A stretch of DNA of 64,000 bases from Nitrososphaerota archaeon. GTDB taxonomy: Archaea > Thermoproteota > Nitrososphaeria > Nitrososphaerales > Nitrosopumilaceae. The notes under the pieces were generated by a model. That model did not search any database, was not told where the DNA came from, and was given only the letters and a program-made list of their open reading frames with translations. The stretch covers positions 1-64,000 of the forward strand of contig JACQCT010000007.1 of assembly GCA_016201435.1 (NCBI GenBank), written 5' to 3'. Shown piece after piece: positions 39,429 to 49,121 of this stretch (its first letter is position 1; each line of letters begins with the position of its first letter). Position numbers and translations under genes: made by a program.

Positions 39429-40025
39429 TTGTCAGTATTTTTTCTTAGAAAGGTTTTAGATAAAGACTTCATTCTTCTTCTTAGGCATATGACAGAGATA
39501 CAAGAGGATGCTTCCGCCTTAAACGAAAAGGAGATAATGGAATTTTATGGTTACAAGGGTTCAGCAGGTCGTTTCTCCCTAAAGATGAAGTTCCTAAGGA
39601 CTTGGATCTTGCATTCTCTTGCATATTCTTGTCCAAATTCAGGATTTGTAGTCAAAATACAAAGATCAAGGGGAGTAACCATTGGTAAGAATTGTCATAT
39701 CTCACCTTATGTTCTAATTGATCTAGTATACCCAAGTTTAATCAAGATAGGCGATAATGTTACAATTGGTTCAAACAGCTTAATCTTTGCTCATGCTAAT
39801 CCTACTGCCAATTTATTTTTAAAAAAAGGAAGTTACCCCCGCAAGGTGGAACAAGTCACCATAAAATCAGGCGCTGTCCTATTTCCTGGTTCAATCATAA
39901 CTGCAGGAGTTACTATTGGTGAGAATTCAATGGTAGGTGCAGGTAGTGTTGTTTTTGAAAGTGTTCCAGACTATTGCATTGTGATGGGCAATCCAGCTCG
40001 TATTATCAAGAAAATCGAACGTTGA
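39429..40025 (+). CDS. hexapeptide-repeat acyltransferase (WbbJ/LbH type)
   Basis: VTIGKNCHISPYVLIDLVYPSLIKIGDNVTIGSNSLIFAH...GAVLFPGSIITAGVTIGENSMVGAGSVVFESVPDYCIVMGNPARIIKK. Confidence 0.87.
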   Translation: MSVFFLRKVLDKDFILLLRHMTEIQEDASALNEKEIMEFYGYKGSAGRFSLKMKFLRTWILHSLAYSCPNSGFVVKIQRSRGVTIGKNCHISPYVLIDLVYPSLIKIGDNVTIGSNSLIFAHANPTANLFLKKGSYPRKVEQVTIKSGAVLFPGSIITAGVTIGENSMVGAGSVVFESVPDYCIVMGNPARIIKKIER

Positions 40026-40091
40026 TTAGGAGATGTTTTCTCAAATTGTTGCCATAACAACATATTTCAGCAAAACAGTAGGAATTAGAAA

Positions 40092-40928
40092 TTGAATCTA
40101 CTAGGAATTGATTTTGAAGATTGGTATCATCCAGAATTAATTCAACGTCACCTCAAAACTCAAAACAATAAACCAACCGTTGTAAATGGCATAGACAAGA
40201 TTCTAGATTGGTTACGAAAGAATGAGACTTTTGCAACTTTTTTTGTGGTTGGTGAGTTATTGGAACTCAAACCAGAATTACTTGACAAGATACTTGCTGG
40301 TGGCCACGAGATAGGGTTTCATAGCATGTATCACACAAGACTTGACTCTCCAAACTATAGAGAAAAATTTACTGAAGAGATAAAACGATTCGATGCTTTG
40401 ACATCTAAAAAATCAAGAGGTTTTAGGGCACCTACTTTCTCATTAAATCACAATAGTGCATGGGCAATTGATGTTCTGTCTGAGAATAATTATGTATACG
40501 ATAGTAGTGTTGTACCTGCAAAAACAAAGTTGTATGGAATTTCTGATGCCCAAACTAGACCATACAGGATAACAAGTAAGAACCTAGAACGAGATGATCC
40601 ATCTGGAAAGATAATGGAATTTCCTCTTCTTGTAACAAAAATACTTGGTAGAAAGGTTCCTGCCTGTGGGGGATTCTATCTTAGAGCATTACCATTAAAA
40701 ATTATCGAAAATGCCATTAGACACAACAATGAACAAAACATTCCTGCCAGCTTCTATATTCATTCATGGGAACTTACTCCAGAATTTATGCCCAAAGTAC
40801 CATTGTCATTTATTGAGAATTTTGTCACATATTACAACCTTGGAAATACTCTAAAAAAATTGGATAGACTAATCAAGAAATTCAAGTTTACATCTTTTAG
40901 CAGATTTTTGTCGGAAGCAAAGTTCTAA
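40092..40928 (+). CDS. polysaccharide deacetylase family protein
   Basis: LLGIDFEDWYHPEL; ATFFVVGELLE; GGHEIGFHSMYHTRLDS; GFRAPTFSLN. Confidence 0.9.
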   Translation: MNLLGIDFEDWYHPELIQRHLKTQNNKPTVVNGIDKILDWLRKNETFATFFVVGELLELKPELLDKILAGGHEIGFHSMYHTRLDSPNYREKFTEEIKRFDALTSKKSRGFRAPTFSLNHNSAWAIDVLSENNYVYDSSVVPAKTKLYGISDAQTRPYRITSKNLERDDPSGKIMEFPLLVTKILGRKVPACGGFYLRALPLKIIENAIRHNNEQNIPASFYIHSWELTPEFMPKVPLSFIENFVTYYNLGNTLKKLDRLIKKFKFTSFSRFLSEAKF

Positions 40929-40947
40929 CTTTGAGATATTCTAAACA

Positions 40948-41886
40948 CTATTGTAAAGATTTAAAATATTCAAGAGTTTTTCTTATTCCTTCCTTTACTG
41001 GAATTTTTATTTCCCACTCTAATGATTTTAATTTTGAATTATCAACTAGAAAATTTCCTACGTCAACTTTTTCTGTGTAAGAAGGAGGATTCACATACTT
41101 TATTTTACAACCGGTTAGTTCATGTAACCATTCTCCAAATTCATAAAACCATGTCTTTGTACCTGATGCAATCCAGTATAAGTTTCCTGATTTTCCATTT
41201 TGCATAATAGATTTAAGAGCCGAAATTACATCTGAGATATAAATAATATCCCTGAAAAATTTTCCTTCATGATAAATTGTTACCTCTTCACTCTTGAAGG
41301 CTTTATAAATTAGATAATTTACTGCATTTTTTTTGGGTGTTAAATATTGTTCTCTTGGACCAAAGGAATTTGTAATTCTGAAAATAACCGTATCCAGATT
41401 GTAAACATTGTTGTAAATCTTACAGTAGTGTTCACTAGCTAATCGGTTTGCACCATAAATTGTTGTAGGATTACATGTTGTTTCTTCGTTAATAGGTAAT
41501 TTTTCTGGTTTTCCTATAACGATAAATGTGCTTCCCAAAATAAACTTACATTTTAAATCAAGAATTCGTATTTTTTCTAAAATGCATAGGGTAGACTTTG
41601 AATTTGTATCTACATCATACATAGGTTTTTCAAATGACTGTTTGTGCGAGGTTTCACCAGCAAGATGAAATATGACGTCTGGTCTGTTATTTTCTATACT
41701 TTTTTCAAGAGAAGGAAAGTCAGTAGTATCTACATATTCTAATCTTATTTTGTTCAAATTTTGAATGATATTTTGCTTTTTGCTATCGTTTCTCGCTAGT
41801 ATGATTACTTCATGTCCCTCCTTTACTAGATCATCAGAGAGATGGCTACCAACAAAACCAGTTCCACCTGTAATCATGATTTTCAT
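40948..41886 (-). CDS. NAD-dependent epimerase/dehydratase (SDR)
   Basis: KIMITGGTGFVGSHLSDDLV; VIFHLAGETSHKQSFEKPMYDVDTN; YGANRLASE. Confidence 0.88.
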   Translation of the reverse strand: MKIMITGGTGFVGSHLSDDLVKEGHEVIILARNDSKKQNIIQNLNKIRLEYVDTTDFPSLEKSIENNRPDVIFHLAGETSHKQSFEKPMYDVDTNSKSTLCILEKIRILDLKCKFILGSTFIVIGKPEKLPINEETTCNPTTIYGANRLASEHYCKIYNNVYNLDTVIFRITNSFGPREQYLTPKKNAVNYLIYKAFKSEEVTIYHEGKFFRDIIYISDVISALKSIMQNGKSGNLYWIASGTKTWFYEFGEWLHELTGCKIKYVNPPSYTEKVDVGNFLVDNSKLKSLEWEIKIPVKEGIRKTLEYFKSLQ

Positions 41887-42022
41887 ATGCGTTTTAAGAA
41901 GTATCTTCCCCTTAACATTAGTTTTATCAAAGAAATTTAAGGGATTCCGTTAATTTTGATATTTCATAACATCATATTTCGATTCCTAAATATATGAACC
42001 AAATATCTACAGAGCTACAATA

Positions 42023-43054
42023 ATGCATAAAAAATCAATCCTGATGGCTGTTGCCAAATATCCAGCTACATATGGTCATACAACTGTTATCAATAATCTT
42101 TGCAAGGGTCTTAATAAAATGGGTTACAAGGCAGCAATAGGTGCTTTTTCTTTTGATGCTGAACCTCCAGACAATATAGAAAAAATAAAGCTAAGTAAAT
42201 TCAAACTACTTACTTCCGGAGTCAAATATCTTGATTTTGATATTATTCACGCACATCAATCTCGTGTAAATTATTACTTGCTTACGATCAAGCCAACAAA
42301 ACCAATTATTTTTCATTATCATGCCGCATCAAATAAGGTACAAGAACTTAATTTACAGCTAATGATGGCTTTGTATAAAAAAAGGATTTCAAAAACAATC
42401 TGTGTTTCACAAAAAGCATTAAATCATTTACAAGAACTAACAGGAAAATGCTATGCTACCGTTATCTATAACGGAGTTGATACAAGCTTCTACAATCCCA
42501 ATCTTCCAAGACCGTATAAAAAAGGGGAACCGCAATTACTTTTTGTTAGTGTTCTGCGTAGATACAAGAACACCATCATGTTAATTGATTCCATGCCACA
42601 GTTGTTAAAAAAATATCCTACGGCACATCTTCAGATAGTAGGAGCCGGAGAAGATTATGAGAGATTACAAAGTAGAATAAAAGAACAAAATTTAGAGAAA
42701 AATGTAGAGATGACAGGAAAAATTACCGATGAGGAGCTGAGGTTAAGATATTCTTCCTCTGACGTCTACATATCAGCAAGCACTAATGAGCATTGCCCAG
42801 TACCACCATTTGAGGCCATGGCGTGTGGTAAACCATTGGTTTTATCTGAATTAGAATCTCATAAAGAAATCTTAGGCGCCTCTCAGGCAGGCCTATCATT
42901 TTCTTTTTCAGGAACAACTAATATTTGTAAAAAAATTGAAGAGGTTTATGAAAATGAAAAATCTTATAGTGAACACGCTTTACACTATGCCAAAAAACAT
43001 GATTGGTCAAATATATGCCAACAAGTAGCAAGTGTTTATGATGGATTTATGTAG
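42023..43054 (+). CDS. glycosyltransferase family 4
   Basis: VIYNGVDTSFYNP; LLFVSVLRRYKN; HLQIVGAGEDYERL; SASTNEHCPVPPFEAMACGKPLVLSEL. Confidence 0.9.
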   Translation: MHKKSILMAVAKYPATYGHTTVINNLCKGLNKMGYKAAIGAFSFDAEPPDNIEKIKLSKFKLLTSGVKYLDFDIIHAHQSRVNYYLLTIKPTKPIIFHYHAASNKVQELNLQLMMALYKKRISKTICVSQKALNHLQELTGKCYATVIYNGVDTSFYNPNLPRPYKKGEPQLLFVSVLRRYKNTIMLIDSMPQLLKKYPTAHLQIVGAGEDYERLQSRIKEQNLEKNVEMTGKITDEELRLRYSSSDVYISASTNEHCPVPPFEAMACGKPLVLSELESHKEILGASQAGLSFSFSGTTNICKKIEEVYENEKSYSEHALHYAKKHDWSNICQQVASVYDGFM

Positions 43055-43189
43055 AAATTTGCGGTGACACAATTCAGGAAATAACAACATCAAATATTTC
43101 AGGTTTTAATTAATACCAGATACAGTAATAAAAATTGAATTTTAAATCTTAACGTGGGTTTTTATGCATGATACTTTATTTTTTAATAC

Positions 43190-44158
43190 ATGAAATCCTA
43201 CTCATATGGACCAACGCTTGTAACTGGAGGAGCAGGATTTATTGGAAGCCATATTGTTGACAAGTTAGTAGAACAAGAAATAGACGTATGGGCTCTTGAT
43301 AATCTTTCAACAGGCAAACTTTCAAATTTATCAAAAAGTGAAGGAAAAAAAAATTTTAATTTTATCAAAGAAGATTTGAATAATTCTGCAGGAGTAAAAA
43401 AAGCTCTTGAAGATATCAAGGTTGTTTTTCACATGGCTGCTGATCCAGAAGTAAGAACCGGATTTGAAACTCCAGAATCATCTTATAAAGAAAATGTGAG
43501 AAATACATTTTTCCTTCTCGAAGAAATCAGAAAGTCAAAAGAAGTTGAAAAAATAGTTTTTGCTTCATCTTCTGCAGTATATGGAGATGCAAAGGTATTA
43601 CCCACTCCTGAAGATTATGGCCCATTATTACCAATTTCAGCATATGGAGCGTCAAAACTTGCTTGTGAAGCCTACGTCTCTTCTTATTGTCATAACTATG
43701 GCATAGACGGGTATATCGTAAGACCTGCAAATGTAATTGGTTCAAGAGGCAGACATGGTGTAACATGGGATTTCATAAACAAGATAAAAAAAAATTCCCA
43801 ATTATTAGAAGTTCTTGGTGATGGAAAACAAACAAAATCCTACATTCATGTAAGTGACGGGGTAGAAGGATTCTTTCATTGCATGAAAAAATCAGTAAAT
43901 AAAGTTGAGATTTACAATCTAGGTAGTGAGGATAGCGTAGATGTCATGTCCATTGCCAAAATGGTGGTTAAAAACATGGATTTAGAGAATACAAAGATCA
44001 TTACAACTGGAGGAGTTGATGGTGGCAGGGGATGGGTTGGAGATATTAAACAGGCCCATCTTGACATAGCAAAACTGAAAAGTCTTGGATGGTCACCCAA
44101 GCTTTCAAGTGCAGAGTCAGTGGATCTAGCGTCAAGAGAACTTCAGAATGACTTATGA
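43190..44158 (+). CDS. NAD-dependent epimerase/dehydratase (UDP-glucose 4-epimerase-like)
   Basis: TLVTGGAGFIGSHIVDKLVEQ; VFHMAADPEVRTGFETPESSYKENV; SSSAVYGDA; YGASKLACEAYV. Confidence 0.9.
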   Translation: MKSYSYGPTLVTGGAGFIGSHIVDKLVEQEIDVWALDNLSTGKLSNLSKSEGKKNFNFIKEDLNNSAGVKKALEDIKVVFHMAADPEVRTGFETPESSYKENVRNTFFLLEEIRKSKEVEKIVFASSSAVYGDAKVLPTPEDYGPLLPISAYGASKLACEAYVSSYCHNYGIDGYIVRPANVIGSRGRHGVTWDFINKIKKNSQLLEVLGDGKQTKSYIHVSDGVEGFFHCMKKSVNKVEIYNLGSEDSVDVMSIAKMVVKNMDLENTKIITTGGVDGGRGWVGDIKQAHLDIAKLKSLGWSPKLSSAESVDLASRELQNDL

Positions 44159-44253
44159 CGATTAAACTCCATGCCGTTTGTTATTTCCCAGAATATGATT
44201 TAGGCAATTTTAGTATGAATAATAAGGGTTCATCAATGGTAGGTTGAGATATA

Positions 44254-45081
44254 ATGAGAGAAAAAATAGTTAAGGTACTAAGACCAGTATATTATAAAAT
44301 TCCCATGCTAAGACCATACATGGCTTTTGTACATAGAAAATTTTTTATCAAAACCAAATTTTCTGGATGGGGAATGAAAACTGTTCATGAACTTCCTTGG
44401 AATGACGAATATGATTGGGATGTATTCCGTAGAGCTAGTTTAGATGTAAAGAATTTAGAATTCAGCAAAAATGCTGCTCAGATTGATCGTAATAATGTAG
44501 ACAAATTACTTTGGACACATTGGATACTCTGTTATGCTGTACGTCATGCAATAAAGTTTGCAAACACAGATTATTACAATTTTGTAGAATGTGGTGTTGC
44601 AGATGGCTGTTCTGCTTTTTTTGCATTACGTGAAATAAAAGGACAAAAAATCATCAAAGATAAATTTTCAATGCATCTATACGACTCTTGGACTGCTATG
44701 AGAAAAGAAGGATTACTTGAAAGTGAATTGGGTCATGTTGGTAGATATGCTGAACTTAGTGTTGAGAAAACAAAAAAAAATCTTGCAGAGTTTAAAGACA
44801 ATGTCATTTATCATCAGGGATTTGTTCCCGAGTCATTTAATTTACTGCCCGAGTCTCCAAAATCTATCGTGTTTTTACACATAGATCTTAATTCAGCAAA
44901 ACCAACTATAGATACACTTGACTTTTTCTTGCCGCGGCTAGCCAGAGGAGGAGTTATCTTGTTTGATGATTATGCATGGGAAGGGTATGAGGATACAAAA
45001 AAGACAATTGATGCATATTTTCGGGATAAATCAGGTATGATCATGAAGCTGCCAACTGGTCAAGCAATTTACTATCATTGA
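44254..45081 (+). CDS. TylF/MycF-type SAM-dependent methyltransferase-like protein
   Basis: NFVECGVADGCSAFFALRE; YDSWTAMRKEG; ARGGVILFDDYAWEGYEDTKKTIDAYF. Confidence 0.75.
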   Translation: MREKIVKVLRPVYYKIPMLRPYMAFVHRKFFIKTKFSGWGMKTVHELPWNDEYDWDVFRRASLDVKNLEFSKNAAQIDRNNVDKLLWTHWILCYAVRHAIKFANTDYYNFVECGVADGCSAFFALREIKGQKIIKDKFSMHLYDSWTAMRKEGLLESELGHVGRYAELSVEKTKKNLAEFKDNVIYHQGFVPESFNLLPESPKSIVFLHIDLNSAKPTIDTLDFFLPRLARGGVILFDDYAWEGYEDTKKTIDAYFRDKSGMIMKLPTGQAIYYH

Positions 45082-45182
45082 TAATTTCTTATCCTGCTTG
45101 TGAGAGTTTGCATAGAAGCTAATTTTTGGGTAATGCTTAAGTAATTTAGAACCCTCATAAAAATACGAAAAATAAACAGACT

Positions 45183-45968
45183 TTGATTTTGATTATTCTA
45201 GCATTAAGTACATCAATGATTTTAGTAGGCATGAGTCAAGAAGCATCTGCTTTATCATCTTTAGTGGGAAATTGGTTATTCAATGAAGCAACGGGAACGA
45301 TTGCACATGACACTAGTGGTAATCACCATGATGGTACTATAAATGGAGCAACACATCTTCCTGCTATTGATTGTAGAGTCTTTCGTTGTCTTGGTTTTGA
45401 TGGCGTGGATGATTCTGTAAGTGTGGGTTCTCTTGGTATTAGTAGCGATACGCAGCCATTTTCAATAGCTGCATGGGTAAAACCAGATGTAAAAACAGCT
45501 ACCAACAATACTTCTGCATTTATTATTGTTGCAAATGGTGGAACTAAATGCTGTCTTAATACTGGAGATTTCTTTGCTAACCTTCGTATTGGAGAGGGGT
45601 CAACATTTGGTAATGTTGTAGCAGAAATTGGTAGTACTCAAACCTACAGTGCAGAAAAAATAACTGCAAACGGAAAATTAACTGCCGGCCATTGGAGTCA
45701 TGTTGTCCTCACGTATGATGGTAGCAGAACATTTGGTGGGATCAAAATCTACATTGACGGTGTCCTACAGCCCACAAAGAATCTTGGACCTGGATTTTCA
45801 GGTACTCCAAATCCACGTGATGATTGGATTATTGGTGCAGAAAGATATGGATCAGACAATAATGACTTCTTTGGAGGTTCAATTGATACCGTGAAGATCT
45901 ATTCTTGCGCTCTTAACAAAATAGAAGTAAAGCAAGTCTTTTATGGATTCAATATCGTACAGTGCTAA
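45183..45968 (+). CDS. secreted LamG/concanavalin A-like domain protein, 261 aa
   Basis: Signal peptide; LVGNWLFNEATGTIAHDTSGNHHDGTINGA...FDGVDDSVSVGS...SIAAWVKPD...GHWSHVVLTYDG...IKIYIDGVLQ; TTG start. Confidence 0.87.
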   Translation: MILIILALSTSMILVGMSQEASALSSLVGNWLFNEATGTIAHDTSGNHHDGTINGATHLPAIDCRVFRCLGFDGVDDSVSVGSLGISSDTQPFSIAAWVKPDVKTATNNTSAFIIVANGGTKCCLNTGDFFANLRIGEGSTFGNVVAEIGSTQTYSAEKITANGKLTAGHWSHVVLTYDGSRTFGGIKIYIDGVLQPTKNLGPGFSGTPNPRDDWIIGAERYGSDNNDFFGGSIDTVKIYSCALNKIEVKQVFYGFNIVQC

Positions 45969-46225
45969 AGAGACTTGTTATATTTCTTATTGATTTTTAG
46001 AAAGATAGTAACTCCAGTATTTCGAATTTATTACAATCACAGTTCTATTCCAAAGAGGTGCTATGTGGAAACATGGTAAGATGGATAAACCCAAACAAAA
46101 CAAGGAATTCACCCAAAAAAGTTGAGAGTGACTTATTGGTTAGAAAAGACCGGATTCAGAGAATTTCTACTTTGAAAATTTTCAATATTAAATTCGAAGT
46201 TATTATACCAACTAGAAAAGTATTA

Positions 46226-46939
46226 TTAACTAGAATTAATCCCCACTACTAATCCATTAGCTCCAGAATAGGGGGTTCCAAATTTAGCTTCTTTTACTTC
46301 ATCCCATGATGCTTCTCGCCAAGAGTTTTTCCCTGTACGCAATAGGAAATGTTGTTCCTGAAATCGTATTGTTCCATCATTCAAATGTCTGTTTAATACC
46401 TGATTATATCCTAGTGGAAGTGTTACTATCATCATACCACCTTGTGTTTTCATGAGATTTCTTAAATTTTCAAGCGCTTTAGGGATTTTCCCATCATCAC
46501 GTGGTTTTTCATCCCATCCTACGTGTTCTAGTGTTGAAATACTTACTATTAGATCATACTTACTATCTGATTTGAAATCAATGACATCTTGATTGATTAC
46601 ATTAGGGGCTTTTTCATATTTATCAACTACATCATGTGGCACTTTATAATAATTAGAAAGCACATTGCCTATCTCAAGAATTTTTTTATCTCTATTCTTG
46701 TTCACTATTTCCATAACAATAGCCACTTCAACAGATCTTTCATTCATCCAAGTGTTATTGATAATGTCATAAAAATAATGATATTTTTTACCTCTAAAAG
46801 TAAAGCCTCTTCCCTTACAAAATATCTTATAGTAAATTACGTACAGCCAAACGTAGAATCCTCTTTTTATCACATAAGATATTCCCTTTTGTTTAGAAGC
46901 TTCCCTAATAGTTGCTAATAGTTGGTGAATTCTACCCAT
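46226..46939 (-). CDS. SAM-dependent methyltransferase-like protein
   Basis: KKILEIGNVLSNYYKVPHDVVDKYE...KYDLIVSISTLEHVGWDE. Confidence 0.75.
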   Translation of the reverse strand: MGRIHQLLATIREASKQKGISYVIKRGFYVWLYVIYYKIFCKGRGFTFRGKKYHYFYDIINNTWMNERSVEVAIVMEIVNKNRDKKILEIGNVLSNYYKVPHDVVDKYEKAPNVINQDVIDFKSDSKYDLIVSISTLEHVGWDEKPRDDGKIPKALENLRNLMKTQGGMMIVTLPLGYNQVLNRHLNDGTIRFQEQHFLLRTGKNSWREASWDEVKEAKFGTPYSGANGLVVGINSS

Positions 46940-46970
46940 ATGAAGAAAACATTACGATTCTATTTGTAGT

Positions 46971-48062
46971 TTGTTAAATTTTCTAATTAATGTCAGCAAA
47001 AACTATTTCATCACCATTAGTCTCGAAGATACCATGAAGAATGTTTCGTTAATTGAAATGTTAATAGCTCATCTACATTATTGGATTAATTTTACCAAAA
47101 TGCTACAAACCATAAGTGAGACTTATGAAAACTCGTTCAGCGTTCTCATAAGAGTGTTAAAACAAGAATTTCCTGTTGATTGCGTATTAAAAAATGGTAA
47201 ACATCTTTCGCTTAGAACCTTTAATGCCATGTTTTTTATTGCTTATTCACAAGATACACCAGAAATTCAATATGATGTTGAAGATGATATTGTGATCATC
47301 CCACCCTTGGAATCAATCACAGACAAAGAAGTAAAATTGTATGGCGGAGTAAATAATGGCGATATAGTTTATGGGTTTCTAAAAGGAGATTACAGTAAGC
47401 TGCCTGTTATGGGTAAAACAGTAATAGATGTAGGTTCAAACATAGGAGATACACCAATTTACTTTTCAATTCACGGGGCAAAAAGGGTAATAGGTCTTGA
47501 ACCTTTTCCAAAAAACTACGAATTAGCAAAAAAAAATGCTTCATCAAACAATCTTTCTGATAAAATTACATTAATCCTAGCTGGTTGTGCTTCACAAATA
47601 GGTCAAATCGTCATTGACCCAGAATATGGAAGTAATATTGAAAGTCAACTTGTAAAATCAAGCAAAGGCACAACTATACCTCTACTTACACTACAAGAAA
47701 TTGTGAAAAAATATGATGTTCCAGATGATTCTATCTTAAAAATGGATTGTGAGGGATGCGAATATGAATCGATCATATCTGCTCCTGACACAACACTACA
47801 AAGATTTAGTCATATCTTGATAGAATATCACACAGGTTACAAGAATCTTAAAGAGAAATTAGAAAGATGTGGTTTTAAAGTGACAGTATCAACACCCCGA
47901 GCAACAGATGTTATAAACACATACTTGCAATCTTTGCAAACTTTAATCAAATCGTCCAAAAAAAGAAATAATATTAACAATTTGAACAGAAATGGTATTG
48001 AGTCAAATTCAAAGAAGCATCATAAAATTGGATACTCTGGATTTATCTATGGAGTAAGATAG
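46971..48062 (+). CDS. FkbM family methyltransferase
   Basis: KTVIDVGSNIGDTPIYFSIHGAKRVIGLEPFPKNYELAKKNASSNNL; ILKMDCEGCEYESI; HILIEYHTGYKNLKEKLE. Confidence 0.9.
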   Translation: MLNFLINVSKNYFITISLEDTMKNVSLIEMLIAHLHYWINFTKMLQTISETYENSFSVLIRVLKQEFPVDCVLKNGKHLSLRTFNAMFFIAYSQDTPEIQYDVEDDIVIIPPLESITDKEVKLYGGVNNGDIVYGFLKGDYSKLPVMGKTVIDVGSNIGDTPIYFSIHGAKRVIGLEPFPKNYELAKKNASSNNLSDKITLILAGCASQIGQIVIDPEYGSNIESQLVKSSKGTTIPLLTLQEIVKKYDVPDDSILKMDCEGCEYESIISAPDTTLQRFSHILIEYHTGYKNLKEKLERCGFKVTVSTPRATDVINTYLQSLQTLIKSSKKRNNINNLNRNGIESNSKKHHKIGYSGFIYGVR

Positions 48063-48205
48063 CGACAAAAGTGCGTAGCTTTTGGATTCTGGTTTTCTCT
48101 AATTTAGTAATTGTAAGGGATAATAACTATCTATTATCTCGGTTTGTGTTCAAAATATGACAAAAGTATTTTATTACTTATAAAAAGAAGAGATTCGACA
48201 ATAAG

Positions 48206-49090
48206 TTGCAAGTAACAGTTGGCATTCCAGCATATAATGAAGAGAAACACATAGCTGCCATAATTTTAAAACTACAAAAGATTGCAGACAAAATAATAGT
48301 TTGTAATGATGGTTCGTCTGATTTGACTGGACTTATCGCAGAAAAGATGGGGGCAATTGTAATCAATCAGCCTAAGAATTTAGGTTATGGCGCAGCAATT
48401 AGGAGTCTTTTTCTAAAGGCAAGTGAATTGAATTCGGATGTTCTTGTAACCTTTGATGCAGACGGACAACACAGAGTTGAGGATATTGAAAAAGTGTTGG
48501 AACCAATAAAAAAGAATGAAGCAGACATTGTAATTGGTTCTAGATTTCTAAACCAAGATACCAACATTCCAAAATACAGAGAATTCGGAATTAAAACGAT
48601 AACAAGCATTGCAAATATATCAACTGACATAAAGGTATCAGATTCGCAAAGTGGTTTTAGAGCATATAACAACAAGGTACTAAAAGAAATAGTCCCTTCA
48701 GACCATGGAATGGGAGTATCAACTGAGATCTTGATTAAGGCAAATAATAAAAAATTCAGAATATCAGAAGTCCCAATAACTATACTTTATGAAGGTGACA
48801 CTTCAACACATAATCCTGTATCTCACGGTGCATCAGTGATACTCAGTACAATGAAATTCATATCTATAGAACATCCTCTCAAGTTTTATGGCATTCCCGG
48901 AATAATTTTTCTTGTAATAGGACTGTTCTTTGTAGTTTGGACCATACAAGAATTCACTGCAACAAGACAAATTTGGACAAATATTACATTGATTGGAATA
49001 GGTTCAACACTTATTGGTACTGTATTGATTTTGACTTCAATAATGTTATTCTCACTTGTAAGCGTTGTAAGAGAACGTCGTAGTGATTGA
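48206..49090 (+). CDS. GT2 dolichyl-phosphate-mannose/glucose synthase-like with C-terminal TM segments
   Basis: VTVGIPAYNEEKHIAAIILKLQ; CNDGSSDLTGLIAEKMGA; VTFDADGQH; SQSGFRAYN; start is TTG. Confidence 0.9.
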   Translation: MQVTVGIPAYNEEKHIAAIILKLQKIADKIIVCNDGSSDLTGLIAEKMGAIVINQPKNLGYGAAIRSLFLKASELNSDVLVTFDADGQHRVEDIEKVLEPIKKNEADIVIGSRFLNQDTNIPKYREFGIKTITSIANISTDIKVSDSQSGFRAYNNKVLKEIVPSDHGMGVSTEILIKANNKKFRISEVPITILYEGDTSTHNPVSHGASVILSTMKFISIEHPLKFYGIPGIIFLVIGLFFVVWTIQEFTATRQIWTNITLIGIGSTLIGTVLILTSIMLFSLVSVVRERRSD

Positions 49091-49121
49091 TCTGTTGAAA
49101 ATATCATTCATAGTTTAAGAT

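Noticed and set aside
46058-46252. 64-aa plus ORF after the LamG gene
   Set aside because: No motif, overlaps the end of the convergent methyltransferase; probably chance ORF
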